DNA from: Aurelia coerulea
Lineage: Eukaryota > Cnidaria > Scyphozoa > Semaeostomeae > Ulmaridae
DNA: 64,000 nt
Assembly: GCA_039566865.1 (NCBI GenBank)
Contig: CM076960.1
Span: forward strand, 806,001-870,000
Direction: 5' to 3'
The notes below the pieces were generated by a model. The model was not told the origin of the DNA. It did not search any database and saw only the letters and a list, made by a program, of their open reading frames with translations. The position numbers were made by a program, and so were the translations under genes. This document shows, one piece after another, positions 1-11,100 of this stretch (position 1 is its first letter; the number at the start of each line of letters is the position of its first letter).

Positions 1-3000
1 TAATTTCTCTTCCAAACGATGCAAAATCTTCAATGGATTCAGATATTCACCTGTTGGTTCTTCAGCTTTCAAACTATGAACAAATCAAAGCAATCGTTTG
101 AAAGAAAAATCTACAACTTTTTACAGGCCAAAAGACCCAAGTACCCAAAGAGCTCCGTCTCCAAAATTTCGGTCGAAACGGTGATTTTGAAGTTTTTTAT
201 GGGCAATATCACACAAATGTTTTTTTCGAAAATGAAAGCATCATTTTGAAGATAAATCTTTGTACTTTACAGAGGAAAAAACCAAAAATTCATATCCTTT
301 CTGATTGCTTGGATATAAGTGGATTTTTAACGAGCACTTTTTGGTGGCTTGGGTGAAGCCACTAAACAAACTGCAGAAAACAATGGAGAACAATGGACAC
401 ATGTGGTGTTTACAGATTTGTTTACAGTTTGGCGACGGAGCCCCTTTAAGAGGTATACGTGACCTCTTTTATTATCCTTTCGTGCAACCTAAAATTTCTC
501 GGATAGGATTCTACTAACTTTAAATAAAATCAAACGACACAAACCACCCACAGAATTAAAGACTCTGTAATGCTAAAAGAACTTGACAAACTAAACTGCA
601 AATTCAAGGTTCAAGCTCATAGTGTTTTTAGGATAATGTAAAGCTCTATAAATGCAACATTGGATTATGTGAATTCTCGTAAAGAACTACTAAACTAGAT
701 GAATGCAAAACAAAAATGTATGCAGCTTTCTGAATTTCAGAATCTCTTTAAAATCTTTTCACGTTGTAAAAATTAACAATGAAATCTACTTTTACCTGTT
801 ACTTTTCTCTTTTTCGATATCCCTGTCTTTCAACATGCTTGTCCAATCTTCAGAAACTTTGTAGTCGCCAAGGCTTTTCTTAATTGAAACAATCAAGGTT
901 GCTGGATCAGCTACAAGTAATGAGATCAGAATAATCAAGGAACTTGCTATCAAGGTAAGCTACTTAAATTCTATGCTAGAGTAAAGTGCCTATTACATAA
1001 AAAATTCCACTAGGTAGGTTTCAGATCTCCTTTTTCACTTTGCAATAAGAAGTTTACAGCAGGATCCAGTTACAAAACTCCATGAAAATTCAGAAAGCTA
1101 CGAAAATCAATACAGAAACCAAACGTGATTGGTTTTAATCTACTATGTTTGAATTGATCAATAATTTTTTACCTTGAACAGCCAACGATGGTTTCCAAAA
1201 TACGTTTGCATTCTGCAAAATAAGGATAATCATTTCAAATAAATACAAATATTCAGTAAAAGGTGCAAGCATAGAGTAAATTTAAAAAGTACAGCAACGT
1301 ATAAAATATATCTACATTTTTGATAGAAGATGCCAGTATTTTAAGGAGGGCATTTGAGCAATAACCAACTTAAAATAACTTTATCAAACTTGGAGCTGTC
1401 CAAAGAAATTCCTCACCTTGTTTAATTGTGTTTTGTCTCTGTTCACAGCAATGATTTTTGACTTCCTGTTCAATACTCGGCCATATGATAGGCGGAAGTC
1501 ACAAACAGTTCCTAGAAAAATAAACAAGTCTATCAAATCATTTTCGTTTTATTTGTAGTATTTGTAGCGGGTGTCTTGTAAAGAAGTACTCCCATTTGTA
1601 TCACAAATAGCAGATCTGGTAGACTACATTCGACATGTTATATTTTGGTGTTTCATCTATTTGTGTCTATTCATTAGAATCAATCATCAGCTGTAAGGTG
1701 GAGGGAGTTCTTCTTTCTCAGACGCCTGAGTTGTTCTTTCCTTAAAATTAATGTATATTTTGTCATTGATGTAAGTGGCTGCCGTAGTTAGAGATCGATG
1801 ACATCATGTCCTTTCCAGTTATGGTAGCCATAGAGTATTCATATTTCTTTGAAGTTTAGTTGCTTTTATTTGCGATAAAAAATCATGTGGCAAAAAATCA
1901 TTGATTGCCAGATTAACATTAAATTTACACTTTGCCCCATGTCCTAACAAGCGAACTTTCATGACTATTCGAGAACTTATGATTCAGAAGATCGACTCGG
2001 CGACCACAGAAGGGGTTGTATTAAAAACCGAAGTTGAAAGTAACCAAAAATCCATTGCGAGATTAACATTAAATTTACACTTTGCCCCATATCCTAACAA
2101 GCGAAAATTCATGACTAATCGGGTGATTCCGAAGGTCGACCCTACGGCCACAGAAGGGGTTGTATTAAACCACTATGTTTTCAAACAGAAAACAAAAAAT
2201 AAACAGAGAACAAAAATTATGAAATCTCTCTGTAAACGAACCTGCCAGGATAACAAGGTCAGCATCTTTCAATGCTTCCCTCCGTTTCTGTCTGATATGT
2301 AACGGACTGTTTCTTCCAAGCAGACCTCTTGACATCCCACCAAGAAAACAAGGTATTCCAAGAGCCTTGAAAGTAATTTAATTCCCATTTTAAAAAACAT
2401 ATTGAGAGATGAAAACATTGCGAAATGTCTTGATTGAGATAAGTGCCAAAAACTATCAAAATTCAATTTCCAAAACAACAACAGATAGCACTGTCACAGA
2501 GACGGGCCTAAGTATGCTTTTTGTATACGTTTCTACCTAGCATCCGAAGGCAGTTTTAGGACGCTGAGAAGCTGAGCTTATCGAAGCAGCGTCCTGGTCC
2601 TTCCTCTCAATGTGACCACACCTCGTGATTCCTTTAACTTGGAATTACAGAGAGTTGGCGACTCTCCTCACACTTTGTAGCAGGTTCGGCAGGGCGGGGA
2701 CTCAAACCACCAGCCTTCAGATTGGTAGTCAAGCGTGCTACCACTGAGCCATCCAAGTATGTTGGCTCCACAATAAGATGACGGTGTCATACCGAAGGGA
2801 CTGAAAAATAGTCAGGGTATCGAAAAGCTTGAACTCTGACAGTTACGCATGCATAGGGGTTAAGCTGTTCCAGGAAAAGATGCTGTTTCTTAGCTAGAAC
2901 AAAAAGGCATGTGAAACGAAGAAAGATAAAATGAACAGACCTCAAGAGATGAGCGAAGTTTGTCTGCATTCACGGGTGGTAGGGTTGCTTGACTTCCGAG

Positions 3001-6000
3001 TAGAATAACTGGTTTCTTGGCCTTCTTCAAAAGAGCAACAGCATCCGATACTGAAAGATCATATGATATAAATCAAAACTACAGCACTTTCGATTAGTTG
3101 TAGGCCAAAAACAACATTTTGAAGGGGCTCCGTCGCCAAAATGTAAACAAAACGATGATTTTCGCAGTTTTTTGAAAGGTGATATCACACAGGATTTTCA
3201 TATTTCTTTCAAAATGAAAGTTGCTGTTTGGACATAAATCATGTACTTCACAAAGGAACAAACCAAACATTCATATCTTCTAGGTACGATTGCTCGGATA
3301 TAAGTGGATTTTTAACGGTCACTTTTTGGTGGCTTAGGTGAAGCAACCAAACAAACTGCAGAAAACAATGGATGAACAATGGATAATTGGTGACACGTGC
3401 GAGTTTACGGGTTTGTTTATTGTTTGGTGACGGAACCCCTTTAAGTAACATTAGTATTCAATCCAAAACAAAGTGCCATTGACATTAAAGCAATGCTATA
3501 TTACTTCAGAAAAAAACGATGGTCTCTTAACTTTGATCCTCCTCAAATTTTGTGAGTCACAGCGAAGTTAAAATATTTAAATCATGTATGCCCACTTACC
3601 CTGACTATCTGATGGTAATGGAATAGCGACAGGCAATGGTGAAGATGGGCGAGGATCCCATGCACCTTCAAACAGTTTGTTTACATGCCTCAAAATGTAC
3701 CTGAAAGATTAAATGAAAAAATTAGAAAGTAGTAAGCCAAGGGATTGCGTATCACGTGATATTATAAGGACGGGAAAGTAAAATTCAGTTAATAGCTACG
3801 TCCAAACGTTGAGTGCATGGCATCATTACAAGTATCTGAAGTGAAACCTTCCATCTGTTGTGGATTTTGAATAAATTTCACTTCAGGAATAAAGGTCTGC
3901 TTGCAAAAGTAATAGTATACAATTGGCTTACCAATTCACAAGCCTTGGCAAAATACCAACAGGATTATCCTGCAAAAAAATATCAAGAAAGTTACCAGTA
4001 TACGAAAGCAATATCTCTTTATTGATCAGTGTGAGGATGAGACCTATATTGCATGGCATGACGGAGAAGTGATTCAAAGACAATACTATCTTAAACGAAC
4101 AATTCTTCTGCACAGTTTGCATCTACCGCAAGAGGATTAACTTTTAAGCCTCAATTTAAGTGAAACTATTGCTAGAAATTGACAAAATGTATAGTAAATG
4201 AAGGTCCTTCTGAATTACCAAAAGAATCAAGTCTCAAATTAGCGTTGAAAATCCACATAATCATCATACCAAGATTTTAGATTCATCAAGTTAGCGGTTT
4301 GTAAATTGATGTTGATGAGCATTGCTCTTTTAAAAAATAAACAACACAATAACTGTACCTTGATGCCAGCTTCTCTCTTTACAAGATGATATGGATACAA
4401 GACATCGATTGGAAATTCAACAAACACAGGTCCTACAAGAGAAAGAAATTCACAATATGACAACGAGAGTCCCTGTCTAGCATTATGACGGGCTTGGATG
4501 ACATCTAAAACTTTGATAATTTGAAAGAAAGTTGCAAAGGGAAATACTATCAAAAACTTGATATCCAACAGACAACAGAGGAAGGCAGAGAAGGTTGTAC
4601 AATGGCATACAGAAATTTGTTTTCATTACTACAAACCTGGTGTTCCTGACTGTGCAGCTTGCAATGCTTTCCGCAAGGTTGGAATAATATCTGCAACCCT
4701 GAAAAGTTTATTTTGCAGTCAGTTAGGATCAAATCAGTGAAAGGAATTTGTATGCAAACAAAAGCAGCAAAATTCAATTCAATTCAATTTCAATTTTATT
4801 TGTAAAATAAGCTAATATAAAAATAAAGAACTTCTAAAATATTCGTATTCTACGCACAAGATGCATTAAGAATGTGAAAAATAGCTCTCATTTGCTTGAA
4901 CAACAAAATGTGTTTTCTTACCTTTGGATTGTGGCAGTAAACTTGCAGAGGGGTTTGAATAGACACATCTGATCAATGTCTTGCAGTGCACCTCTACCCT
5001 AAAAACAAAGTATCAAAAGATATATTGCATGACTAACTTTCTAGTCAGCTTTTCTTACAAGTCAGAGCTTGGTTCTCAAAGTTTCTTTGTTCCAAATTTT
5101 TCTGTATTGAGTCTTTCTTAGAAAATATCATACTTCATTTCACCAATACTAAGGATTACTTTGGGCAGCTACTGTATACCTTCTTTATAATGCATCACAT
5201 CCACTATAATAAAGATCAACTGCCTGATGTATTCCAAAACTATTTTATGACAAATGAAGGGTTACACAAATATGCTACAAGGCAAGCCATAGATTATTGG
5301 ATATATAAATCGTGTAAAACTTGGGGGGATAAAACTTTTCGAAACAAGGGCGCCCGATTATGGAACAATCTGCCGAAATCAATAAAAAACATAACCAAAA
5401 TAAAACAGTATACTACAAGCCTTAAAGCGTTCAAAATTGCTAAATATTAACAATCATAAACTTCAAATCAGAATTATCATTTTATGAATAATTAATCTTT
5501 CATCATCATATATCTATTGTGACAATGCTGTAATCTTCGATATTTACTCATATTTTTTTTCTTTTCTTGTTTACATTTTAATTTAACGGCCAAAGCTAGA
5601 TAAGCTATGCTTTACTTTGGTCGTATAGGATACAGATCTTTTTATATATACCTGTAATAACTTTTAGTCCTGTATTCTATGAAAAAAAAAGTTGAATTGA
5701 ATTGAATAGAATTTATTGTGTGAACCTTTCTTCTTTCAACCCTTGTCAAGTAAATATACCTAGCAGTACCATTAGTCCTAAAAGGGGGCTTATTTTGCAA
5801 AAAATACTTTGGGGCAGGGTTTATTCAAGAGGGGGCTTATATGGGGGGGGCTTATTCAAGAACTTACAATATTATCTTTACATTTGATAAAGTCTGTCAT
5901 TTTACCAACCTTCAATAGAGTAGCTGCTGCTCCACCCATTAGAAGTAAAGGTGATTCTGCCATCTGTGCATTCTTTACGGCAGTTACTGTATTTGTGAGA

Positions 6001-9000
6001 CCTTAGGAGGAAGAAGCACAATTATGATGAAAACTAATTATGATAAAACTTTTGCATTTCCTGCACATTTTCCAAAAAGATGGACAAAGAAAGGTCAGTT
6101 AGATTCTTGTTGATTCTCTTCTTTGGGAAGAATCAGTAAATTTTCATTTAAACAATTGTGAACACTACTTGAACTTGCAAAGTATATACTTTTGGATAAA
6201 AAGGAATGTTAAGTAATCAGCAGAAATACCAGGTCCAGCAGTAACAGCAGCAACACCAACAGTCCCAGAAAGCCTTGCAACAGCATCTGCTGCAAATACA
6301 GCATTCACCTTGGAGAAAAATTATAAAAATTGCTGCCATGTCAAATTAAAAACATCAGTTTACTGCATCTACACCCTTTTACCAAAAAGCTACATCCATA
6401 AAGTAATCAGTAACCAAATGTAACAAAAGTAACAATTCTTTCATTTTATTCTTTCATTTAGATTTACTTTGGTAACAATTCCACATAAGAATTTTTATAT
6501 TAAAAATGGACATGATATTTATATATATATATATACCTCATGTCTTGTGTCAACAACTTTGATGCCAAGATTTTCACAAGATACCAAAATTGGAGATATA
6601 TGTCCTCCGCATAATGTAAATATGTTCTTCACTCCATGAGCCTGTATTAGAAGATTTAGAGAGTAAAAAACATTGCACTTATGCAAACCTTTGCAGCAGA
6701 TTTAACATAGTTGCCAACTTGAAAACAGTGCTTGCTTGATTTGTAAAACTATTTATGATATCTTCTGTATGAGCATTAGTTCCAAGAATTTGTGGTTTTC
6801 AACAAAAAAGGAAGTGCCTATTCAATCTGCGTGGGAATATTTTAGTAAACCTCCTTCCCCCACTTCAATGTTGTTGTTGTTGTTGCTGTTTAACTCTAGA
6901 AATTAGCTGCAAAGCGTTAACTTCAGGGGGAGCAGGGGAGTTTCCTTTTCACATCTTCTTTTTCCTGTTTTATAGCAAGAAATTTATCAAAGACTATGAA
7001 TTTACCTCCAAGACTTCAGCAACCAATTCACCACCATGTCTCTTTGATTTTTCATCAACCTTTGAAAGAAAATGTTCACAAAACTGGTCAGTTTGATTGA
7101 GATCTTTTGAAAACTTCAGCTATGTACTAAACAATTACCACTAAGTCCCTTTACGTGAAGGTTCTTTTTTGTATGTAAATTCTGTTTCATATTAGATGTT
7201 CGGGCATCTTATGCATCTTAAATCCAAGGACGAGCTTGGCCTGTGACTTTCTTAAGTTCATCCCAACCCTGACCTGACATCTAATGTCAGACAAAATCTA
7301 GTATATTATCCATTAGTTTCTTAATCGTTTGTAGTGTACAGTAGTTGCATGTAGTTTAACATTCTGTGTCTTTATATATTGGCCATGGGGTAGTCATTGT
7401 CTTTTGTTCCCCTTGGCATCATCCCTATTGTGTTGTATAGTAATTAGATAAGTATATTAGAATGTAAGATTCATTGTAAATTTTTTATATGAATTATATA
7501 ATAAAAAAATGTTTCTTGATAGATATCATATCCAAAATCTATTTTCAAAATGCGTTCAAATCTTGCCACTTTTGGGATTCCTTGACAAAAAGATACTGTA
7601 TATCTTACTCCATCATATTTAACGGATTCTCTAACAATGAACAATTCTATCATGAGAATGGCTACGGATACAGCCTTTCTTTTCTACAAACTGACTATAA
7701 AGGGAACATTTAAAAAACAAATCAACACTACTAAGGGGTTGTCTGAAAATCCACCTGTGATCAGTTAGCAGCATTTGGCCACTAACTTCTCAACCCCCTT
7801 CCCTCCTCCTCCTTAGCGGACTTATGTTTCTTCTATTACAACATTCTAATGATGAAAGTTTCCAATTGTCTCCCTTTGTAAGTTGATCGCCCCACCATTG
7901 GATTACAGGACATTTTAAAGCAACTGCTACAGCTAAATGTTGCAAAAATTATTGTATAACACATACAAAATTGAGCCTAAACATACATTTTCTTGATCAG
8001 GAATCCTTAAGTTCCATCAATGATCACTTAACCGATTTTTATGAAACCTATTTCATGGATGAAACCCTCTCCCAGCTTAATGGCCCAATGCGGCTAACTG
8101 ACCAGAAGTGGATTTTTGGATGACCCCCAACACATGTTTACAAGTTATCACCATGAAATATCAAAGTTATAGTTTGCATATCAAAGATTTCTCAAATTTT
8201 TAACAGGTTAAATTTTTAGCATGAAGAAATAATTGTAAATATTGTAATACTTTTTAATCAATAGGATTCATTTATATTTTATGCTGTAAATTAGAATATT
8301 TGTCAAAAAAGAGTTCTACATGTAATGTTTTGCAAAAGATCTAATAAGCTGATACCTGGGTAGATTTCAGTCGTCTTTGGGGAATTGAATTTATCAATGC
8401 AATCTGAGTAACTTTGATATGACTGGTTGCTTTTCCATGCAAGATTAAAAACATAGGCCTAAGTCCACATCTGGAGAAATTCTTTAAAGAAGCCATTTTC
8501 AATTTGGTTGTTGTGTGCAAGGATTGAGTATTAGTGCAGATGAAGGATCTAGGATAAATTATCAGTTTTTCAGAGAGTTTTGTGCATACATCTGCTACTA
8601 AACAAATGGTGAAGGTGAAGTTGCCGTTTTTAGCGCCAAGCACCGGGATCACAGAAGTAGAATAGGCCTAATTGAATCCAGGACCCCTTGTTATGACGCT
8701 CAAGTGGTGGGGCTCTACTGGGTATCGAACCCTGTCCGCCTGACTTTTCTGGCTGCAAAATCAGTGGATTACACCACTGCCCCACCCCACAACACCTGCA
8801 CAGATTATGTTGGACAGCAGAAGATTAAAGTTTCCTTAGGTGGTGCTGGATACATAAAGTATGGGCCTTGCCCTTGCACAGATTAACATGGTGTGATTTG
8901 CCAAGAAAACCTTATGACAAGAATTCTTGAGCCATATGAAAGACTGGGAACAAACAAATCCACTGTGTAGGTGGAACATATATTATATGAATTGGATTGA

Positions 9001-9572
9001 AGTAATGGAATGTATCCAAGATACTTGAATACTCTTGTTTATCTTAGGGTATAAATTACTGTTTATCTCTTAATTAATTGCTGATGATGAACCTAGACAG
9101 GTTCGAAACGTACAACATGTTTAATTCAATAATTTCTTAACCGTCTACTGATTTATGTCAACTATCGATTTGTGTCAACTACTGATTTTGTCAACCACCG
9201 ATTTTTGTCAACTTTACTGGAATGTCTATATGAAGAATAATGAAATATACAATGATTGTCGTCGCTTGTCTCATCCTTCGATACTTGAATATTGTTTCCT
9301 GTTAATTCAATTTCTAATTCCTTAACAAAAAGACAACATCACATGTATATGTTGCAAGGAGCCAAAGAAACCAATTACTACCACGATCACATCAAGTTTT
9401 AGGCAGGGCCAAGCCTCTTATTGTTCTCTGGCCTAGGCCTAAAAGCTTACACACAAAGCAACCATACCTTCGATTTGTCGACCTTCAAGAAGTTATAAAC
9501 AGCCCAAAAGAGAGCGAGGATAGTTGCAAATACGGCAGGGGCAGTAAATTGACAAATATCGAAGCTTGACAT
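1..9572 (-). CDS. ILVBL: ILVBL-type (acetolactate synthase-like / 2-hydroxyacyl-CoA lyase) ThDP enzyme, C-terminus off window
   Basis: This is a membrane-anchored thiamine-diphosphate enzyme of the ILVBL family; the human protein is an ER 2-hydroxyacyl-CoA lyase that cleaves 2-hydroxy fatty acyl-CoA. Sixteen exons join in frame: 9468-9572, 7006-7059, 6537-6641, 6230-6308, 5910-6001, 4922-4998, 4637-4698, 4359-4432, 3932-3969, 3600-3700, 2941-3050, 2242-2365, 1417-1511, 1173-1212, 796-910 and 1-73, giving 448 codons. Exon 1 encodes a hydrophobic N-terminal segment (about residues 12-27) that fits a membrane anchor; an in-frame TAA lies 15 bases before its ATG. Family blocks include [19 protein letters not shown] (its Glu is the expected ThDP-activating residue), [44 protein letters not shown] and [13 protein letters not shown]. 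Human ILVBL is about 632 aa, so roughly 185 residues, including the Mg/ThDP motif, lie beyond position 1. Family identity is sure; the exact substrate is inferred. Confidence 0.93.
74..795. other. ILVBL last visible intron, with a decayed TTAA-MITE copy
   Basis: About 0.7 kb between two exons. Positions 148-449 hold a diverged copy of the roughly 320-bp TTAA-flanked element also seen near 3122, 29823, 41905 and 54420. The rest, 450-795, is AT-rich and I recognise nothing in it. Confidence 0.7.
1880..2170. repeat. 150-bp imperfect tandem duplication in an ILVBL intron
   Basis: Two neighbouring copies share blocks such as GATTAACATTAAATTTACAC (1911 and 2061) and CACAGAAGGGGTTGTATTAAA, offset by about 150 bp. 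The second copy is shortened and diverged. An open frame of 133 codons crosses both copies but overlaps no gene model and looks incidental. Confidence 0.75.
2530..2765 (-). mobile_element. tRNA-derived SINE (family 2)
   Basis: On the minus strand the element opens with a tRNA-like head: an A box (TGGCTCAGTGGTAG) near 2750 and a B box-like GGTTTGAGTCC about 45 bases later, followed by a non-tRNA body. The anticodon arm does not fold cleanly, so this is a SINE or tRNA pseudogene rather than a working tRNA. The head most resembles tRNA-Trp or tRNA-Gly, which is uncertain. It lies in an ILVBL intron. Confidence 0.6.
3122..3440. mobile_element. TTAA-flanked MITE (AGGGGCTCCG family), copy 2
   Basis: The ends are inverted copies of AGGGGCTCCGTCGCCAAA, and TTAA follows the right end. 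The interior matches the copies at 148-449, 29823-30137, 41905-42215 and 54420-54730. TTAA target choice is typical of piggyBac-type transposases; this element carries no coding sequence. It lies in an ILVBL intron. Confidence 0.8.
3970..4358. other. ILVBL intron without recognisable content
   Basis: AT-rich sequence of 389 bases. A short open frame here ends in a Trp-Tyr motif that mimics the protein, but the true Trp-Tyr codons come from joining exons 3932-3969 and 3600-3700. Nothing else was recognised. Confidence 0.6.
5110..5715 (+). mobile_element. 5'-truncated non-LTR retrotransposon 3' end
   Basis: The frame at 5190-5450 encodes the C-terminal tail typical of CR1/L2-like LINE reverse transcriptases, with the signature [14 protein letters not shown], then stops. 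An AT-rich 3' region follows and ends in a GAATT/TTGAA simple-repeat tail at about 5690-5710. The reverse transcriptase core and endonuclease are missing. It sits antisense inside an ILVBL intron. Clade assignment would need alignment. Confidence 0.75.
6513..6535. repeat. (AT)n microsatellite abutting an ILVBL splice donor
   Basis: An uninterrupted AT run lies directly against the 5' splice site of the 6537-6641 exon, so on the minus strand the intron opens GTATATATATATATA. Confidence 0.85.
8608..8796 (-). mobile_element. tRNA-derived SINE (family 1)
   Basis: On the minus strand it carries the head shared by seven copies here: an A box region GTGGTGTAATCC, the core CAGCCAGAA, a B box GGTTCGATACC, then a body ending in (CTTCAC)n. 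This copy is diverged in the head. No functional tRNA fold is expected. Confidence 0.85.
9076..9126 (+). ncRNA. Hammerhead ribozyme-like motif (type I layout)
   Basis: The core CTGATGA (9081-9087) and GAAA (9105-9108) flank a perfect 6-bp stem II (GAACCT/AGGTTC, loop AGAC). Stem III can form from ACGT (9108-9111) with ATGT (9117-9120). Stem I pairs AATTG (9076-9080) with TAATT (9122-9126), leaving T9121 as the cleavage-site base. One extra T (9088) separates the core from stem II and may weaken or abolish activity. Hammerheads of this kind are known in Penelope-like elements and retrozymes of invertebrates. Activity is inferred only. Confidence 0.5.
9147..9212. repeat. 17-bp imperfect tandem repeat, about 4 copies
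   Basis: Four successive diverged copies of a unit like TACTGATTTATGTCAAC follow the hammerhead-like motif. They may be part of the same dispersed element. Confidence 0.6.
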
Positions 9573-9615
9573 CACTTTTTCTTTGATTTAGCTGCACCAG
9601 TTCTTGCACTGCTCT

Positions 9616-10660
9616 TCAGGAGCTCACATGACTTTCCAAGAGAATGAACTTTGAACTGAGGTCAACTTTTGAATTAGCCTCGTATTGGCCAAATTCAAAA
9701 GCGCGGCAATGCAGGGAAAATAAATCCAAATGGTTATCCAAATCTGCACCAATGTACTTGTATGATTTTGTTTCATGAATAGTTTGATTGTAGATTTTCA
9801 TGTCCACGTTTGGCTGTTTGGACAACTTTTGATGTGATCCATATAGCACAAATTCGGTTTTACCTTTTTTCAAGTTAATGAACAGGTTATTTTCATCAAG
9901 CCAGTCTGCAACTTTTTGCATTTCACTGTTTTAGTAAATGTTCTATTTCATTTGAGTTCTTTCTTCCACAATATAAACAGTGTCATCGGCATATAATATA
10001 ATGCCAGCATCAGTGAGCGGAATATGGATGTCGTTGATTATCAGCCCAAAGAGAAGGGACCCCAGGATGGATCCTTGTGGTACACCACATGTAACGTTTT
10101 CTTCGCATGAGCTTGTGTTATCAAAGATTTCTTATTGTTTCCTATTAAACTATTAGAGAGATAATCATCTATCCATTGTAACGATTCCACATCATCTATG
10201 CCATAACTTGGTAATTTTTCCAGCAAGGTTGCATGACGTTCTGTGTCGAAGGCTTTGCGGAGGTCAATATAGACAGCACCACAAAGTAGCCCTTTTCCAA
10301 CGTTCTGTCTAACCTTTTCTGACAGTAAGGTACCTGCATGTTGCATAGATCTCCCTTGTCTAAACCGAAACTGATGTGGGCACAACAGGCCATTCGATTC
10401 AAGGTACTGGGACAGTTGATTATAAATGATCAGATAAATTAGATCTGATAGAGCAGGAATTAAGTACCGAGATAGCCGTATAGTTGTCCAACATTGCCGG
10501 ATTGCCTGATTTGAAAATAGGGGAGATTTTCCCACATCTAAAGTTTTGATTCGTGAAAATATTTTGATTCTTTTTCTTCAGATAAAAATGTTGCGTGCTC
10601 TCCTCCGCAGGTACCTTTTCAAGGTTGAGCAGGCGGAGCAGGCAAAAGGAGAGAGGGATA
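9616..10660 (-). pseudogene. Decayed LINE reverse transcriptase fragment
   Basis: Minus-strand frames encode pieces of a non-LTR reverse transcriptase: an upstream PIFKSGNPAMLDNY block, YIDLRKAFDTERH (motif A-like, with its catalytic Asp), WIDDYLSNS, a broken PQGS-like block, then an ADDT catalytic motif near 9990 in another frame and a downstream ADWLDENNLFINLKKGKTE segment. Frameshifts and stops break it into at least three pieces, so it is not functional. It lies just upstream of the ILVBL start and is oriented away from the neighbouring satellite array. Confidence 0.8.
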
Positions 10661-10678
10661 ACGATTAGGTTACTTTTA

Positions 10679-11100
10679 ACAAAAAACAATCTAAATCCAA
10701 CATTTATGAAAAACATTTTTACTGAGAGAAATATTCACTACAGTTTGAGAAGTGAGAATCATTTGCAGTTGCCGAATATAAAGACAACAACATACGGAAT
10801 AGAAAATATTCAGTACAGAGGTCACCATTTGTGGTCCTCGTTGCCAAAGGAAATTAAAGATTCCAACACATTATTTGAATTCAAGCGAAACATAAAATTA
10901 TGGCATGGAAATACTTGCATCTGCAGATTGTGCAAAGTTTTCATTAAAGATTTAGGGTTTTTTTTATTTTTTAAAGTAGAAAATTGTACATTAAGTTTTA
11001 ACTTATTTGTTGGCGTTAATTAGCTTATTAGCTATATATTTTTTTTTTATCTTGCCAACGTAAAAGAAATTGTTAATAATAATAATAATAATAATAATAA
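10679..11100 (+). mobile_element. LINE 3' end with (TAA)n tail
   Basis: The plus-strand frame encodes a LINE C-terminal tail with YSLRSENHLQLP and YRGHHLWSSLPKEIKDS, followed by an AT-rich 3' region and a (TAA)n tail at 11074-11100. It is truncated at its 5' side. The tail runs straight into the first 58-bp satellite unit, and just left of the fragment, at 10662-10678, is a 17-bp piece of satellite unit, so it appears to be inserted at the array edge. Confidence 0.8.

Larger units (their letters stand above)
7060..9467. other. ILVBL intron 1 (2.4 kb), repeat-rich
   Basis: It contains a dispersed repeat at about 7740-8130 (its GGCCAAATGCTG core recurs inverted at 17550-17620), a tRNA-derived SINE at 8608-8796, a hammerhead-like motif at 9076-9126 and a 17-bp imperfect tandem repeat at 9147-9212. 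The stretch 7140-7460 resembles a LINE 3' UTR but lacks coding support. Confidence 0.65.

Noticed and set aside
4249..4340. A minus-strand exon candidate ending in [12 protein letters not shown] that mimics the ILVBL Trp-Tyr motif
   Set aside because: No acceptor gives the right frame. Exons 3932-3969 and 3600-3700 supply the Trp-Tyr and continue in frame with family-like sequence.
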